Assembly (NCBI GenBank): GCA_903906615.1
Contig: CAIVKT010000402.1
Span: forward strand, 1 to 13,650
DNA: 13,650 bases
Reading direction: 5' to 3'
From: an uncultured Bacteroidota bacterium
Lineage (GTDB): Bacteria > Bacteroidota > Bacteroidia > Chitinophagales > Chitinophagaceae
The position numbers and the translations under genes are program-made. The notes under the pieces are model-generated. The model did not search any database. It saw nothing but the letters and a program-made list of their open reading frames with translations, and was not told the origin of the DNA. This document shows positions 1 to 7,949 of this stretch, one piece after another. The first letter of the stretch is position 1. Each line of letters starts with the position of its first letter.

Positions 1-2
1 CA

Positions 3-1973
3 TTGGATGTGTTTCTGTATGACCTGCTGAATATTGCTTTTATGCAGGAGGATATGCTGGGCGAGATCAACCCGGTGTTTTACTCCATAACGCAGGTATA
101 TGCAGGCAAGGCGCTACTGGTAGATTTTAATGCTCAGTACGGGCTTTATGGATGGGTGTTGTACCCTGTATTCAAACTGATAGGCTTGAGTACGTATAAC
201 TTTAGTGCTGTGATGGGCTTTTTGAATGCCGCATCATTTGTATTAATGTACCTCGCAATCAGGAAGATCATTAAAAGGGATATTTTATCGCTGATGGTTT
301 TTCTGTGCCTGATCTTCTGGCAGTTCTGGCAGACGAGGTTGCCATTTGTGACTGAAACACATGCTTATTACCAGTACTGGCCATTGCGCACGTTGTTTCC
401 ATGTATCGCCTTTTACTTGTTGGCCTTGTATAATGAAGGCAATGCAAAACGCAATAAGATATTGCTTCCACTTTTGTCTTTTAGCGCAGCTATAGGTGTG
501 TTGTGGAATATTGATACGGGGCTGGTGGTTTTTGGCGCGGTGTTGGTGGCTCTGTTGTTCTCGGCTTATCACGAACTGCCGCTTAAGGATGCGATCAAAA
601 AAGGTATGGTGTATTTGGGATGGATGGCCGGCGCATTGGTGACGATGATCCTATTGTTTTTTGTAAGCACTAAAATACATACAGGCGTGTGGCCCAACTT
701 CGGGCAGGCTGCGCAATACCAAAGTATATTTTACATCTCGGGCTTCTTTATGCTGGCTATGAGCCCCCTCCACTTTTGGAATGTGCCGGCGCTGGTATAC
801 GTGGCTACCTGTATATACATAGTGCTCCATATGCGCAAGGCCGCTAATAAAGAGCTTCCTGTGATCGTATATCTCTTCATACTGGGTGCGGGGCTTTTCT
901 CTTACTTCCAGGGGCGGTCTTATGACCTCACGGTGAACGCTGTGATGTACCCGGCAATAATAATGATCGGGGTATTCTGCGACCGGTTGTATACACAAAT
1001 ACAAGAGCGCGATACATGGATACATGAAGGCACAATAGCCTTCCTGGTGCTTTTCCTTTTCCTGGCCGATGGCGCTTTTTCGATGATCTACAATATACCT
1101 ACCATACATGAAATAGCCATGGACAACGCACGCGCCGAAGACCCGCTGAAAGAGGATGCAGTAAAAGAGAGGATGGCCTTCATCAGTAACAATATACCGG
1201 CGAAGGATACTGTGCTTATTTTATCGAGGAACTTTGAAAGCTATGATTATGCGCTTGGCGGCTATGTGAACCCGATGAACATAGCAGGATCCACAGAATT
1301 CTTCTTTAAAGCAGACCTGGATACGATAGTGAATTATATAAAAACAGACAAGTACCCGATAATTTTTGACGGGCTTCGCCCGTTGCCACCCTGGTACCTG
1401 AAAGATTCGCTGATACACCAGCTATCGCTATACACTGAGGTAGTAAAAGCAACCAAGGACCGTACGTTGCTGTTATTAAAACCCACAGGTAAGAAGGCCA
1501 CGAGAAGGCTGGTACGCGATGCCGCCACAGTATATTATAATGACCTTGGCGAATTCAACAGGTTTGTGACTACTTTTTCGAGGGGGTCTTTCAGCGCTAA
1601 TTTTGATATAGAGTGTATAGTGTCGCTGGATACCACAAGGCTAACCAAAGACAACCTGTTATTTACCAACGCCTCTGATAAAATACCCTATTGCGGGCTG
1701 ATGATACAGCAGGCAGGGGATGATAAACTGCAATACCGGTTTATGTACGGAACGGGTAGTGCGTGGACCTGCCAGGTACTCTTTAAACTAAGTGCGGCAC
1801 AGGATAACCACTTGCTGGTGAGTATGCGGAACGGGACAGTGACGGTATATAACAATGACCAGCCGGTAGGGCAGGCAACCGGCAATGGCCCGATCAAAAA
1901 CAGCGATGGCAATTTTTATATAGACAATAACTTTCCGGGTGTGGTAAAGGAGGTGAAGATAGAGAACCATTAG
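3..1973 (+). CDS. Polytopic membrane protein, GT-C-like, with C-terminal beta-rich domain (5' partial)
   Basis: The frame is open to the left edge, so the true start is probably upstream; position 3 is only a TTG. The visible 656 residues fall into three parts. Residues 1 to about 360 are strongly hydrophobic with roughly nine to eleven membrane segments (for example 66-86, 93-108, 155-188, 203-221, 243-275, 286-300, 312-326, 343-362). They include loop motifs such as DFNAQYG near 41-47 and QGRSYD near 303-308, which recall GT-C type glycosyltransferases or related integral membrane enzymes. Residues about 375-495 form a soluble alpha/beta region. Residues about 530-656 look like a jelly-roll (LamG/concanavalin-like) domain, with strands such as HLLVSMRNGTVTVYNN and a final GVVKEVKIEN. 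No catalytic residue can be assigned, so enzymatic function is inference. The gene converges on the helicase gene. Confidence 0.6.
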   Translation: MDVFLYDLLNIAFMQEDMLGEINPVFYSITQVYAGKALLVDFNAQYGLYGWVLYPVFKLIGLSTYNFSAVMGFLNAASFVLMYLAIRKIIKRDILSLMVFLCLIFWQFWQTRLPFVTETHAYYQYWPLRTLFPCIAFYLLALYNEGNAKRNKILLPLLSFSAAIGVLWNIDTGLVVFGAVLVALLFSAYHELPLKDAIKKGMVYLGWMAGALVTMILLFFVSTKIHTGVWPNFGQAAQYQSIFYISGFFMLAMSPLHFWNVPALVYVATCIYIVLHMRKAANKELPVIVYLFILGAGLFSYFQGRSYDLTVNAVMYPAIIMIGVFCDRLYTQIQERDTWIHEGTIAFLVLFLFLADGAFSMIYNIPTIHEIAMDNARAEDPLKEDAVKERMAFISNNIPAKDTVLILSRNFESYDYALGGYVNPMNIAGSTEFFFKADLDTIVNYIKTDKYPIIFDGLRPLPPWYLKDSLIHQLSLYTEVVKATKDRTLLLLKPTGKKATRRLVRDAATVYYNDLGEFNRFVTTFSRGSFSANFDIECIVSLDTTRLTKDNLLFTNASDKIPYCGLMIQQAGDDKLQYRFMYGTGSAWTCQVLFKLSAAQDNHLLVSMRNGTVTVYNNDQPVGQATGNGPIKNSDGNFYIDNNFPGVVKEVKIENH

Positions 1974-2018
1974 AGGTTTGGGATAGGGGATAGCATTGCA
2001 ATTGCATAACGTAACTTA

Positions 2019-2034
2019 AACGGTTGAAACCGTT
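2019..2034. repeat. REP-like hairpin, first copy
   Basis: AACGGTT-GA-AACCGTT forms a perfect 7-bp stem with a two-base GA loop. It shares the 12-base core CGGTTGAAACCG with a second hairpin 24 bases downstream. It lies between two converging genes, where it could also serve as a weak bidirectional terminator, although no T-run follows. Confidence 0.6.
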
Positions 2035-2057
2035 GTATGACTAACCTTTATTAAAAA

Positions 2058-2077
2058 CCCACGGTTGAAACCGTGGG
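2058..2077. repeat. REP-like hairpin, second copy
   Basis: CCCACGGTT-GA-AACCGTGGG forms a perfect 9-bp stem with a GA loop, followed by CTATGTT. From memory, this form of palindrome is dispersed in many Bacteroidota genomes and resembles REP elements mobilised by RAYT-type tyrosine transposases; that link is recollection and not shown here. It is 27 bases from the stop of the minus-strand helicase gene. An A-rich stretch (TTAAAAA, 2051-2057) flanks it, which reads as a T-run for minus-strand transcription, so it may also terminate the helicase transcript. Confidence 0.6.
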
Positions 2078-2103
2078 CTATGTTAAACAGAATAATTGTG
2101 AGC

Positions 2104-5100
2104 TTATAAGTCATCTATCTCCACTTCATCAGTAGGTCTTATGAGTTCGTAGCGTTTGGCGAAGTTGCACCAGTGGCAGGTTTCTTTGCCGCAGCCGCGA
2201 TCGAATTCGTGATTCATGATGCGGCTGTAGCTGTCTTTTACCTGAGCACGCACTATCTCTTCATCGGCAGGGAATACGGGAACGGTGACGTGCTTGTACT
2301 GGCCATTTTTCCCCTTCTGCACGAAATCGAACATGCCGGTGGAAACCTTCCATGTTCTGTCTTCCATATGCTCCAGGATGAGCTTGTAGAAGACCATTTG
2401 CCGCCAGTAGTCGCCGCCGAGGGGTTCTTTATCATTGGGTTGGGCGGTCATTGCTGTTGCAGACTTATCGGGGTCGCCGGTCTTATAGTCTATCACCTTG
2501 CATTCGGCGCCGTTTATTTCTATCTTATCTATCTTACCGGTAACGGGCACACCATCGAGGAAGTAGCGGGGTACTTTGTACTCTATTTCTACATCGGTAT
2601 GCGCATGGCTGCTGTTGGCATCATAGTAATCGGAGATTAGCGCTTCGCCCTGCTCCAGCCTACGGTCAAATTGAATTTGTGTGAAGCAGGAAGACTCGGA
2701 ATAAAGCGCGGAGCGGAATGCGCCGATGACAATTTCCTTATCCGGGAAAACTCCCTTGGCTTGCTTCATATCGAGGAACATACGCTCCAGCGCATAGTGT
2801 ACCGCGCTACCGAATGCGAGTGCGTCATTTTTCTGGTAAGGCACTTTGAGAATGGTCTCGTAATAGAACGCCAGCGGGCAACGCAGGAATTTAGATAGGG
2901 CAGTATAACTCATGATGAACTGCTGCAGCACCCGCTCTATCCATTCGGCATTAGCGATCTTTATGCGCACCTCGGGTACCGGCTGCATGGCCCACTCCAT
3001 ATGCTGCAATATATTGCCGGTAGGTACGGTGTGCAGCTCGCGCTCTTCGAGCGTGGATATTTCGTCAATAAAAACGGACTGCGCTATTGCCTTGCCGAGG
3101 TTATCATTAACGGCATAGGAAACCTGCAAATATTTTTTTGCGCGCGTGAGCGCTACGTAGAAGAGCCTGCGGGCCACTTCTGTTTTGTATGACTTTTCGG
3201 TATCATCTTCGGTTTGGGTGATGGTATCGGGCAGCTTGTATTCGTTGCCACCACCTTTCTTTTCTTCCCAGAAATTTTTTGTGACGCCGATGAGGAATAC
3301 GTATTCAAACTCGTTGCCTTTGGCTCCGTGAGTAGTAAAGAAATGCACACCGTTCTCATTCTGAATGACACGCTGCATGGGCAACGATATTTTCTCGTCA
3401 TTCATGCGCGTGATCATGACCAGCAGATCAGCGGCTTTTGTTTTGGGCGTGCGTGCGTAGGTGTCTTTTACAAACTCAAAGAAGGTGAAGAGTACCTGTA
3501 TGTTCCATACATGATCGGTGGTGCGCACGAGATGGGCCACAATGCCGCTCTCGTGAATGATCTTTTCTATGAGCAGTGGTAAGGGTAAAGATAACTGCTG
3601 CTTTTCCCACTGGTCGAGGCTGTTGCCGAGGCGTTGCATGGCTTTGGCGGATGCAAGGCCAAGGGACTCTATGAGCAGGGGATTCGATAACAGTAACCGC
3701 CAGCGGAGCGGGCCTTTCTCTTTACGATTGGCCTGCATGTAGAGCGCCAGCTGGGCAATATCTGTAGGCTCTATGCCATAGTAAGGCGCGTGCATGAGTT
3801 CGAACAAAACATCTTCGCCATCGAAAGTTTTTTTGCGCTCCCGATCGAGGTAGCGAAGTACATTGAGTACCTGCTCTATGAGCGGCTCTTCAAGAATATT
3901 TACGGGGCGCTTTACATTATAGGGTATACCCTTGCGGTCCATGATGGCCATGATGTTCTCGGCCTGGCGGTGCTGGGCGTAGAGTACGGCAATTTCCCGC
4001 AGGGGTACTTCTTTGCGGCGCAGCTCTTCTATCTGCAACACCACGTCTGCTTCTTCCTGCAAAATGTTGGTGTATACTTTTACCACGGGTGCTACCACAT
4101 CGGTTGCGGTTTTAAACCGATCGGATGCGGATATGATATTTTTATCGATGCCGAGATGTTGTAGTTGGTTGATGAGGCGCTTCTGGTTATTTTGAATAGT
4201 GGCCATCGCCTTATCTATGATAGGCTGTGAGGAGCGGTAGTTGTGCGGCAGCACCACTACCTTAATATTCTCGCGGTGGCGCTCATAAAAGTCTATGATA
4301 TTGCGGATGCGTGCACCCTGGAATTCGTAGATGCTTTGGTCGTCATCGCCTACTACAAAAATATTGGGGTCGTCCCAATAAGAAGAGAGGAGCGTGAGCA
4401 ATTCATTTTGCGAGCCGTTGGTATCCTGGAATTCATCAACGAGTATGAACTGGTAACGCTCCTGGTAGCTTTGCAGAAGAGCAGGGTTCTCATTGAATGC
4501 TTTAAGCACCCAAATGATCATGTCGTTAAAATCGTAACGGCCTGAATTTTTCATTAGCTGCTCGTAGCTATCGAAGAGGAGCGCGGCAGCTTTGCTGCCT
4601 TCCATTTTCCTTATTTCTTCATCTACCTGGTCCTGCTTGATATCGCCTTTTTGGAACTCTTTGTACTTGCGTTTATAGATGTACTCTTCGCGGTTGGGCA
4701 GGTCTGCTATGTATTCGTCAATGGCTTCTTCAATATAAGCGGGGGTAAGGTACTCGCGCTTCATCAGGTCGAACAGGCGGTTCAGCTTGCCGGAGTCGAA
4801 GTAGATATTGCCGCTGAGCTTGCGCAGTGGGTGGCCCTGTGGCAGCTCTTCGATCATTTGGTACAGTAGCTCTGTGCGCTCCAGGTCGGTAATGGGTTGC
4901 AGGGAGCGCATACTGAAGCTCTCGCTGTTGTTCTGGATGACATTATTACAAAAAGCGTGGAAGGTATATATATTGACCTTGTGGGCAGCCGATCCTATGA
5001 TCTGCACGAGGCGGCGGCGCATGGAGTTGGTGGCCTCGTCGGTATAAGTGAGGCAAAGTATCTCGTGGGGCTGCACCTGTGCCTCGCTGCGCAGGAGGGC

Positions 5101-5247
5101 TGCTATGCGCATGGAAAGCACTTCGGTTTTGCCCGTACCCGGGCCTGCTATTACCATTACGGGGCCATATATAGTATCCACAGCCTCGCGCTGGCGCTCA
5201 TTGAGCTTATTGTATCTGTCGAGGAAGAGGTCTTCGTTGATGTTCAT
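2104..5247 (-). CDS. UvrD-type SF1A DNA helicase fused to Fe-S PD-(D/E)XK nuclease
   Basis: This 1047-residue protein combines a 3'-5' DNA translocase/helicase with a nuclease and most likely acts in processing double-strand breaks, as AddAB, AdnAB or RecBCD do. Helicase motifs appear in order: Q-motif glutamine Q19, Walker A GPGTGKT (35-41), motif Ia LTYTDEATNSMRRR (66-79), DEFQDT (271-276), GDDDQSIYEFQGAR (300-313), NYRS (336-339), TTHGAKGNEFE (638-648) and YVALTRAKK (697-705). The C-terminal nuclease shows C790, H817 in GSAVH, D907 in GKID, D920/K922 in VIDYKTG, the QxxxY motif Q950-Y954, and a cysteine cluster C1019-x4-C1024-x2-C1027. Together with C790 this makes the four-cysteine iron-sulfur staple seen in AddB- and Cas4-like nucleases. 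The start is the ATG at 5247; no Shine-Dalgarno is visible. No second AddA/AddB-like subunit is adjacent. Confidence 0.93.
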   Translation of the reverse strand: MNINEDLFLDRYNKLNERQREAVDTIYGPVMVIAGPGTGKTEVLSMRIAALLRSEAQVQPHEILCLTYTDEATNSMRRRLVQIIGSAAHKVNIYTFHAFCNNVIQNNSESFSMRSLQPITDLERTELLYQMIEELPQGHPLRKLSGNIYFDSGKLNRLFDLMKREYLTPAYIEEAIDEYIADLPNREEYIYKRKYKEFQKGDIKQDQVDEEIRKMEGSKAAALLFDSYEQLMKNSGRYDFNDMIIWVLKAFNENPALLQSYQERYQFILVDEFQDTNGSQNELLTLLSSYWDDPNIFVVGDDDQSIYEFQGARIRNIIDFYERHRENIKVVVLPHNYRSSQPIIDKAMATIQNNQKRLINQLQHLGIDKNIISASDRFKTATDVVAPVVKVYTNILQEEADVVLQIEELRRKEVPLREIAVLYAQHRQAENIMAIMDRKGIPYNVKRPVNILEEPLIEQVLNVLRYLDRERKKTFDGEDVLFELMHAPYYGIEPTDIAQLALYMQANRKEKGPLRWRLLLSNPLLIESLGLASAKAMQRLGNSLDQWEKQQLSLPLPLLIEKIIHESGIVAHLVRTTDHVWNIQVLFTFFEFVKDTYARTPKTKAADLLVMITRMNDEKISLPMQRVIQNENGVHFFTTHGAKGNEFEYVFLIGVTKNFWEEKKGGGNEYKLPDTITQTEDDTEKSYKTEVARRLFYVALTRAKKYLQVSYAVNDNLGKAIAQSVFIDEISTLEERELHTVPTGNILQHMEWAMQPVPEVRIKIANAEWIERVLQQFIMSYTALSKFLRCPLAFYYETILKVPYQKNDALAFGSAVHYALERMFLDMKQAKGVFPDKEIVIGAFRSALYSESSCFTQIQFDRRLEQGEALISDYYDANSSHAHTDVEIEYKVPRYFLDGVPVTGKIDKIEINGAECKVIDYKTGDPDKSATAMTAQPNDKEPLGGDYWRQMVFYKLILEHMEDRTWKVSTGMFDFVQKGKNGQYKHVTVPVFPADEEIVRAQVKDSYSRIMNHEFDRGCGKETCHWCNFAKRYELIRPTDEVEIDDL

Positions 5248-5273
5248 TGTGAAATGAAGGTAAGAAATGGCGG

Positions 5274-5285
5274 CCTATATATAGG
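5274..5285. promoter_or_regulatory. Palindrome CCTATATATAGG upstream of the helicase gene
   Basis: A perfect 12-bp palindrome is centred about 32 bp upstream of the helicase start codon. It could be part of its promoter or an operator. Nothing else in the 5248-5340 stretch matches a TAnnTTTG element on the minus strand, so the assignment is tentative. Confidence 0.25.
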
Positions 5286-5341
5286 ATGAAGTACGAAGGA
5301 TGCATAAAAATAATCCGAAAAGCACATATGACTAATAGAAT

Positions 5342-5402
5342 TGTCATTAAATTAATGTGACTTAACATTAAATTAATGTTGGAGTAACATTGACGTAACG
5401 TT
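5342..5402 (+). promoter_or_regulatory. Candidate Pho box array (six half-sites)
   Basis: Six 7-base half-sites begin at 5342 (TGTCATT), 5353 (TAATGTG), 5363 (TAACATT), 5374 (TAATGTT), 5385 (TAACATT) and 5396 (TAACGTT), spaced 11, 10, 11, 11 and 11 bp. The E. coli PhoB box is likewise built of 7-bp direct repeats with 4-bp spacers, an 11-bp period, with a half-site close to CTGTCAT. The array lies immediately upstream of the porin and pst operon, where PhoB-type activation is expected. The first four units also form a 14-bp direct repeat CATTAAATTAATGT (5345 and 5366), and 5364-5380 is a perfect palindrome around one central A. Binding by a PhoB homologue is inference; no regulator gene is in the window. 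Confidence 0.65.
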
Positions 5403-5409
5403 GGGGTAT

Positions 5410-5417
5410 TTCCTTTG
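5410..5417 (+). promoter_or_regulatory. Probable -7 promoter element of the porin/pst operon
   Basis: TTCCTTTG differs by one base from the Bacteroidota -7 consensus TAnnTTTG. It begins 7 bp after the last Pho-box half-site. An ATTG at 5389-5392, 17 bp upstream, could act as the -33 element and overlaps the array, the arrangement expected of a regulator-dependent promoter. Transcription would start near 5421-5425, leaving a leader of about 15-20 bases before the ATG at 5440. Confidence 0.45.
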
Positions 5418-5439
5418 CACTTAATTAAAAAACACACAA

Positions 5440-6798
5440 ATGAACAGAACATTTACCAAATTAGGCGTTGCCTGCTCCCTGTTATTAACACTTGCAGGTA
5501 CTGCAAAGGCGCAAACAGCCGACACAACAGTAGAATTTAAACCACACGGCCAGCTGTGGGGATATGCATTTGGTGATTTCGCTTACAAGGGCGGATCAGA
5601 TAACATTGGTACTGCTACTGCACCGGTATATCGTGGTGGCTCAAACCAATACACAGGCATGCCTGTGAGCAGCAATATGTTCCAGTTCCGTCGTATCTAC
5701 CTGGGCTACAACTATGAGATCAGCCAGAAATTCTCTGCTGAGTTCCTGTTAGCTTCAGAAGATGACTTCAATGCAGGCCTGGACAATCAAGGAGCAGGTG
5801 ATGTAACTACTAACGGTAAGTTTGCTCCTTACGTAAAGCTGGCTAACCTCCGTTGGAAAAACATCTTCAAAAATTCTGACCTTGTTATTGGCCAGCAGTC
5901 AACTCCTGCTTTCGCAAAGACAGGCAGGAACGATCAAACTGCGGAAGAAGTATGGGCATACCGCTCTATCGAAAGGACCATCACGGATATCCGTCGCACT
6001 CCATCATTCGATATGGGTGTGAGCCTGCAAGGCTGGTTCGATAAGAAAGGCAACTTTGGCTATACGGCAATGGTAGGTAATGGTACCAGCGCAAAGCCTG
6101 AAACTGATAACTTCAAATGGTTCTATGGTGATGTATATGCTAAGTTCTTCAACAAGAAACTGATCATAGATCTTTACCAGGATTATGAAAGACTGAACTG
6201 GGGTGTATACTCACCAAGCGCTAAGGCGGGAGTTTCCAGCCCGGCAGGCCCATGGTATCATGATCGTAACATGACCAAATTATTCCTGGCTTACACAACT
6301 AAGAAATTCACTGTAGGTACTGAGATCTTCCAGAACACACTGATGAATGATGTGAAGATCACCGGTAAAGATGGCGCCCAGTACTACCGTACCACAATGG
6401 CTATGGGTGAATCATTCTTTGTACGTGGCCGTATACTCGCTAACAAAGCAGGCAACCAAACACTTGGTTTCTTTGCACGCTACGACAACTACGACCCGAC
6501 AGGCAACCTGAGCAGCATCGTAAACAATGCAAATACCAAGAGCTATACAGCAGCAACATCAAACTACGAGCCTACTACCAAGGAGCAGTTTGTAACCTTC
6601 GGCCTGGACTTTACGCCAATAAAGAATGTACACATCATGCCGAACATCTGGATGAATACATATAACAGCGGAGTAACAGCAGGTGATAAGAACAGCGCAG
6701 GTACTGTATTCAACACTACAATGAACCCGAACCTCAGCAATGTAAAGGGTACAGACGCAGTGTACCGTATCACTTTCTTCTACACATACGGTAAATAA
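5440..6798 (+). CDS. Phosphate-selective porin (OprO/OprP family)
   Basis: This 452-residue outer-membrane beta-barrel protein very likely lets phosphate or polyphosphate cross the outer membrane. It has a Sec signal peptide: basic MNRTFTK, hydrophobic core to about residue 22, and AKA with predicted cleavage after A24, before QTADTT. The mature part is rich in alternating amphipathic beta strands and aromatic residues (for example FRRIYLGYNYEISQKFSAEF near 82-102), and it ends in a final strand RITFFYTYGK, as barrel proteins do. Family and length fit the phosphate-selective porin O/P group. Position supports the call: it is the first gene after the candidate Pho box, and pstS follows 32 bases later with no terminator between them. 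Selectivity for phosphate is inferred from family and context. Confidence 0.85.
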   Translation: MNRTFTKLGVACSLLLTLAGTAKAQTADTTVEFKPHGQLWGYAFGDFAYKGGSDNIGTATAPVYRGGSNQYTGMPVSSNMFQFRRIYLGYNYEISQKFSAEFLLASEDDFNAGLDNQGAGDVTTNGKFAPYVKLANLRWKNIFKNSDLVIGQQSTPAFAKTGRNDQTAEEVWAYRSIERTITDIRRTPSFDMGVSLQGWFDKKGNFGYTAMVGNGTSAKPETDNFKWFYGDVYAKFFNKKLIIDLYQDYERLNWGVYSPSAKAGVSSPAGPWYHDRNMTKLFLAYTTKKFTVGTEIFQNTLMNDVKITGKDGAQYYRTTMAMGESFFVRGRILANKAGNQTLGFFARYDNYDPTGNLSSIVNNANTKSYTAATSNYEPTTKEQFVTFGLDFTPIKNVHIMPNIWMNTYNSGVTAGDKNSAGTVFNTTMNPNLSNVKGTDAVYRITFFYTYGK

Positions 6799-6830
6799 GC
6801 AAAAACTAAAAAGTAAAAACTTAAATAATC

Positions 6831-7937
6831 ATGAAAACGATAAAAACATTAGCGCTTACCGCAGTAGCTATCATCGTAACAGGTGGTATGATGCTCACGG
6901 GCTGTAACGGCTCGGGTACAGGCTCAAAATCAGACAGTACAGCTGCCAAAGGCTCTGATGAAGATAACACCATCATGGGCGCAGGCGCTACTTTCCCTAA
7001 TCCATTGTACTCAAAGATGTTCTCTGAATACAACAAGACTACGGGACTGCGCGTGAACTACCAGTCGATAGGCTCGGGTGGCGGTATACAGCAGCTGACC
7101 AGCAAAACCGTAGACTTCGGCGCATCTGATGCACCGCTGAACGGCAAGCAGGATTCGGCATTATCAGCGCCAGCAGTACACATACCGATCACAGCAGGCG
7201 CGGTAGTGATCAGCTACAACCTGCCCGAGTTGAAGGATACACTGAAGCTGACACCTGATGTGCTGGCCAAGATATTCCTCGGCGAGATCAAGAAGTGGAA
7301 TGACCCGCAGATAGCCGCCGCCAATAAAGGCGTGAAACTGCCTGCCACTGATATACTGGTTGCGCATCGCTCTGACGGCAGCGGTACATCTAATATCTTC
7401 ACCACTTACCTGTCTAAAGTAAGCACTGCATGGGACAGCAAGGTAGGCAAAGGCTCATCAGTTAACTGGCCTGTGGGCCTTGGCGGAAAAGGTAACGAAG
7501 GTGTTGCCGGTTCTATCAAGCAGACACCGGGCGCTATAGGCTACATTGAGCTGGCTTATGCTATCCAGAACAACATGTCTTACGCCAAGATACAGAACAA
7601 GGCAGGCAACTTCATCACGCCAAGTATTGCGAGCATTACCGCAGCAGCCAACATCACTATACCGGCAGATGCAAAAGTATCACTGACCAATACTGAAGCT
7701 GCTGATGGCTACCCTATCTCCGGCCTTACCTGGATACTAGTGTACAAAGAGCAGAGCTACGGAAACCGCTCATTGGACAAAGTAACCAAGATGCTGAAAA
7801 TGATACAATGGATGATCCATGACGGACAGCAGTATTGCGCTCCGCTGAATTATGCTCCGCTTTCTGCCAATGCAGTAACTGTAGGCGATGCACAATTAAA
7901 GACCATCACATTTGGCGGTAAGCCTGTATTGCAGTAA
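6831..7937 (+). CDS. pstS: Phosphate ABC transporter substrate-binding lipoprotein PstS
   Basis: PstS binds inorganic phosphate in the periplasm and hands it to PstC/PstA. The 368-residue product starts with a lipoprotein signal (hydrophobic 7-22, lipobox LTGC with C25), so it is probably lipid-anchored, unlike the soluble E. coli PstS. A low-complexity Gly/Ser/Lys linker spans about 26-46. Family motifs are clear: GAGATFPNPLY (50-60), SIGSGGGIQQL (79-89), DFGASDAPL (95-103), RSDGSGTSNIFTTYL (180-194), NEGVAGSIKQTPGAIGYIE (222-240) and SGLTWILVYKE (297-307). Phosphate-contacting Ser/Thr, Asp and Arg positions lie in these loops. It follows the porin by 32 bases and precedes pstC by 12 bases. 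A strong hairpin just downstream, inside the pstC frame, may protect its mRNA. Confidence 0.96.
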   Translation: MKTIKTLALTAVAIIVTGGMMLTGCNGSGTGSKSDSTAAKGSDEDNTIMGAGATFPNPLYSKMFSEYNKTTGLRVNYQSIGSGGGIQQLTSKTVDFGASDAPLNGKQDSALSAPAVHIPITAGAVVISYNLPELKDTLKLTPDVLAKIFLGEIKKWNDPQIAAANKGVKLPATDILVAHRSDGSGTSNIFTTYLSKVSTAWDSKVGKGSSVNWPVGLGGKGNEGVAGSIKQTPGAIGYIELAYAIQNNMSYAKIQNKAGNFITPSIASITAAANITIPADAKVSLTNTEAADGYPISGLTWILVYKEQSYGNRSLDKVTKMLKMIQWMIHDGQQYCAPLNYAPLSANAVTVGDAQLKTITFGGKPVLQ

Positions 7938-7949
7938 ACAAAATGCACC

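Noticed and set aside
651..1109. Open frame of 152 codons antisense to the membrane protein gene
   Set aside because: It is opposite a convincing membrane-protein frame, its translation is low-quality, and it has no family signature.
1997..2006. Palindrome TGCAATTGCA after the membrane protein gene
   Set aside because: A 10-bp AT-rich palindrome without context is likely to occur by chance and has no partner nearby.
2021..2072. CRISPR-like signal: GTTGAAAC, a frequent CRISPR repeat ending, occurs twice about 40 bases apart
   Set aside because: Only two copies occur, each is the loop side of a perfect palindrome, the flanks differ, and no regular repeat-spacer unit or cas gene is present.
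3214..3582. Open frame of 122 codons on the plus strand inside the helicase gene, one of several there
   Set aside because: It is antisense to conserved helicase motifs, so it is a by-product of that coding sequence.
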